Shown: in pieces, positions 8,273 to 8,330 of the stretch
Layout of the letters: every line of letters starts with the position of its first letter
Numbering within the stretch: the first letter of the stretch is position 1
Assembly: GCA_937890735.1 (NCBI GenBank)
Contig: CALACZ010000107.1
Span: 1-8,330, forward strand
DNA length: 8,330 bases
Reading direction: 5' to 3'
Source: an uncultured Bacillota bacterium
GTDB lineage: Bacteria > Bacillota > Clostridia > Oscillospirales > Oscillospiraceae
The notes under the pieces: generated by a model
Told to the model about the DNA's origin: nothing
The model's database searches: none
What the model saw: only the letters and a program-made list of their open reading frames with translations
Translations under genes and position numbers: made by a program

Positions 8273-8330
8273 CCTCAAAGCCTTCCCCTTGAGGGGAAGG
8301 TGGCTCGCGCAGCGAGACGGATGAGGAGAA
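8273..8330 (+). repeat. Family A two-hairpin repeat, copy 3, cut by window end
   Basis: Bases 8275-8304 are identical to 2704-2733, and the tail ACGGATGAGGAGAA (8317-8330) is identical to 2746-2759. Hairpin 1 is CCTTCCCC/GGGGAAGG. Hairpin 2 is CTCGC (8304-8308) with GCGAG (8312-8316) around GCA, unlike either other copy in sequence but again fully paired. It lies just past the rnhA terminator; any partner copy would be outside the window. Confidence 0.85.

Overview
The window is the replication-origin-proximal gene block of a high-GC member of the Firmicutes, most likely a clostridial gut-type bacterium of the Oscillospiraceae/Ruminococcaceae kind. The order dnaN - S4-domain yaaA - recF - DUF370 remB - gyrB - gyrA is the classic dnaA-downstream order of Gram-positive bacteria. 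GyrB lacks the large insertion of enterobacterial GyrB. The intergenic spaces carry hairpin repeats of a kind I recall as common in Oscillospiraceae genomes (recall only, not searched). All seven genes lie on the + strand. dnaA and oriC are expected upstream of base 1 and are not in the window; I saw no DnaA-box cluster.

Bases 1-2682 are a tightly packed operon: dnaN (5' end cut off by the window), yaaA one base later, recF starting in an ATGA overlap, and remB one base after recF. Bases 2683-2926 are a gene-free gap holding two head-to-head copies of a two-hairpin repeat ('family A'). gyrB fills 2927-4876. Bases 4877-5263 are a second gene-free gap with a ~78-base tandem array of GTAG-footed hairpins ('family B'), a reversed copy, and then a possible terminator and promoter in front of gyrA. 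gyrA (5264-7792) overlaps rnhA (7789-8226) by ATGA. rnhA ends at a strong intrinsic terminator, followed by a third copy of family A running off the window.

The genes form one functional set. The beta clamp and RecF serve replication and gap repair. GyrB and GyrA make DNA gyrase, and RNase HI removes the RNA:DNA hybrids that negative supercoiling favours. YaaA and RemB are small conserved passengers of the block (RNA binding and DNA-binding regulation in relatives).

The coding genes are ordinary. What stands out is the two hairpin-repeat families. In both, an invariant frame surrounds stems whose sequences differ from copy to copy while base pairing is kept. Family B also has the GTAG-plus-hairpin layout of REP elements handled by REP-associated tyrosine transposases. 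I found no wholly new protein system here.
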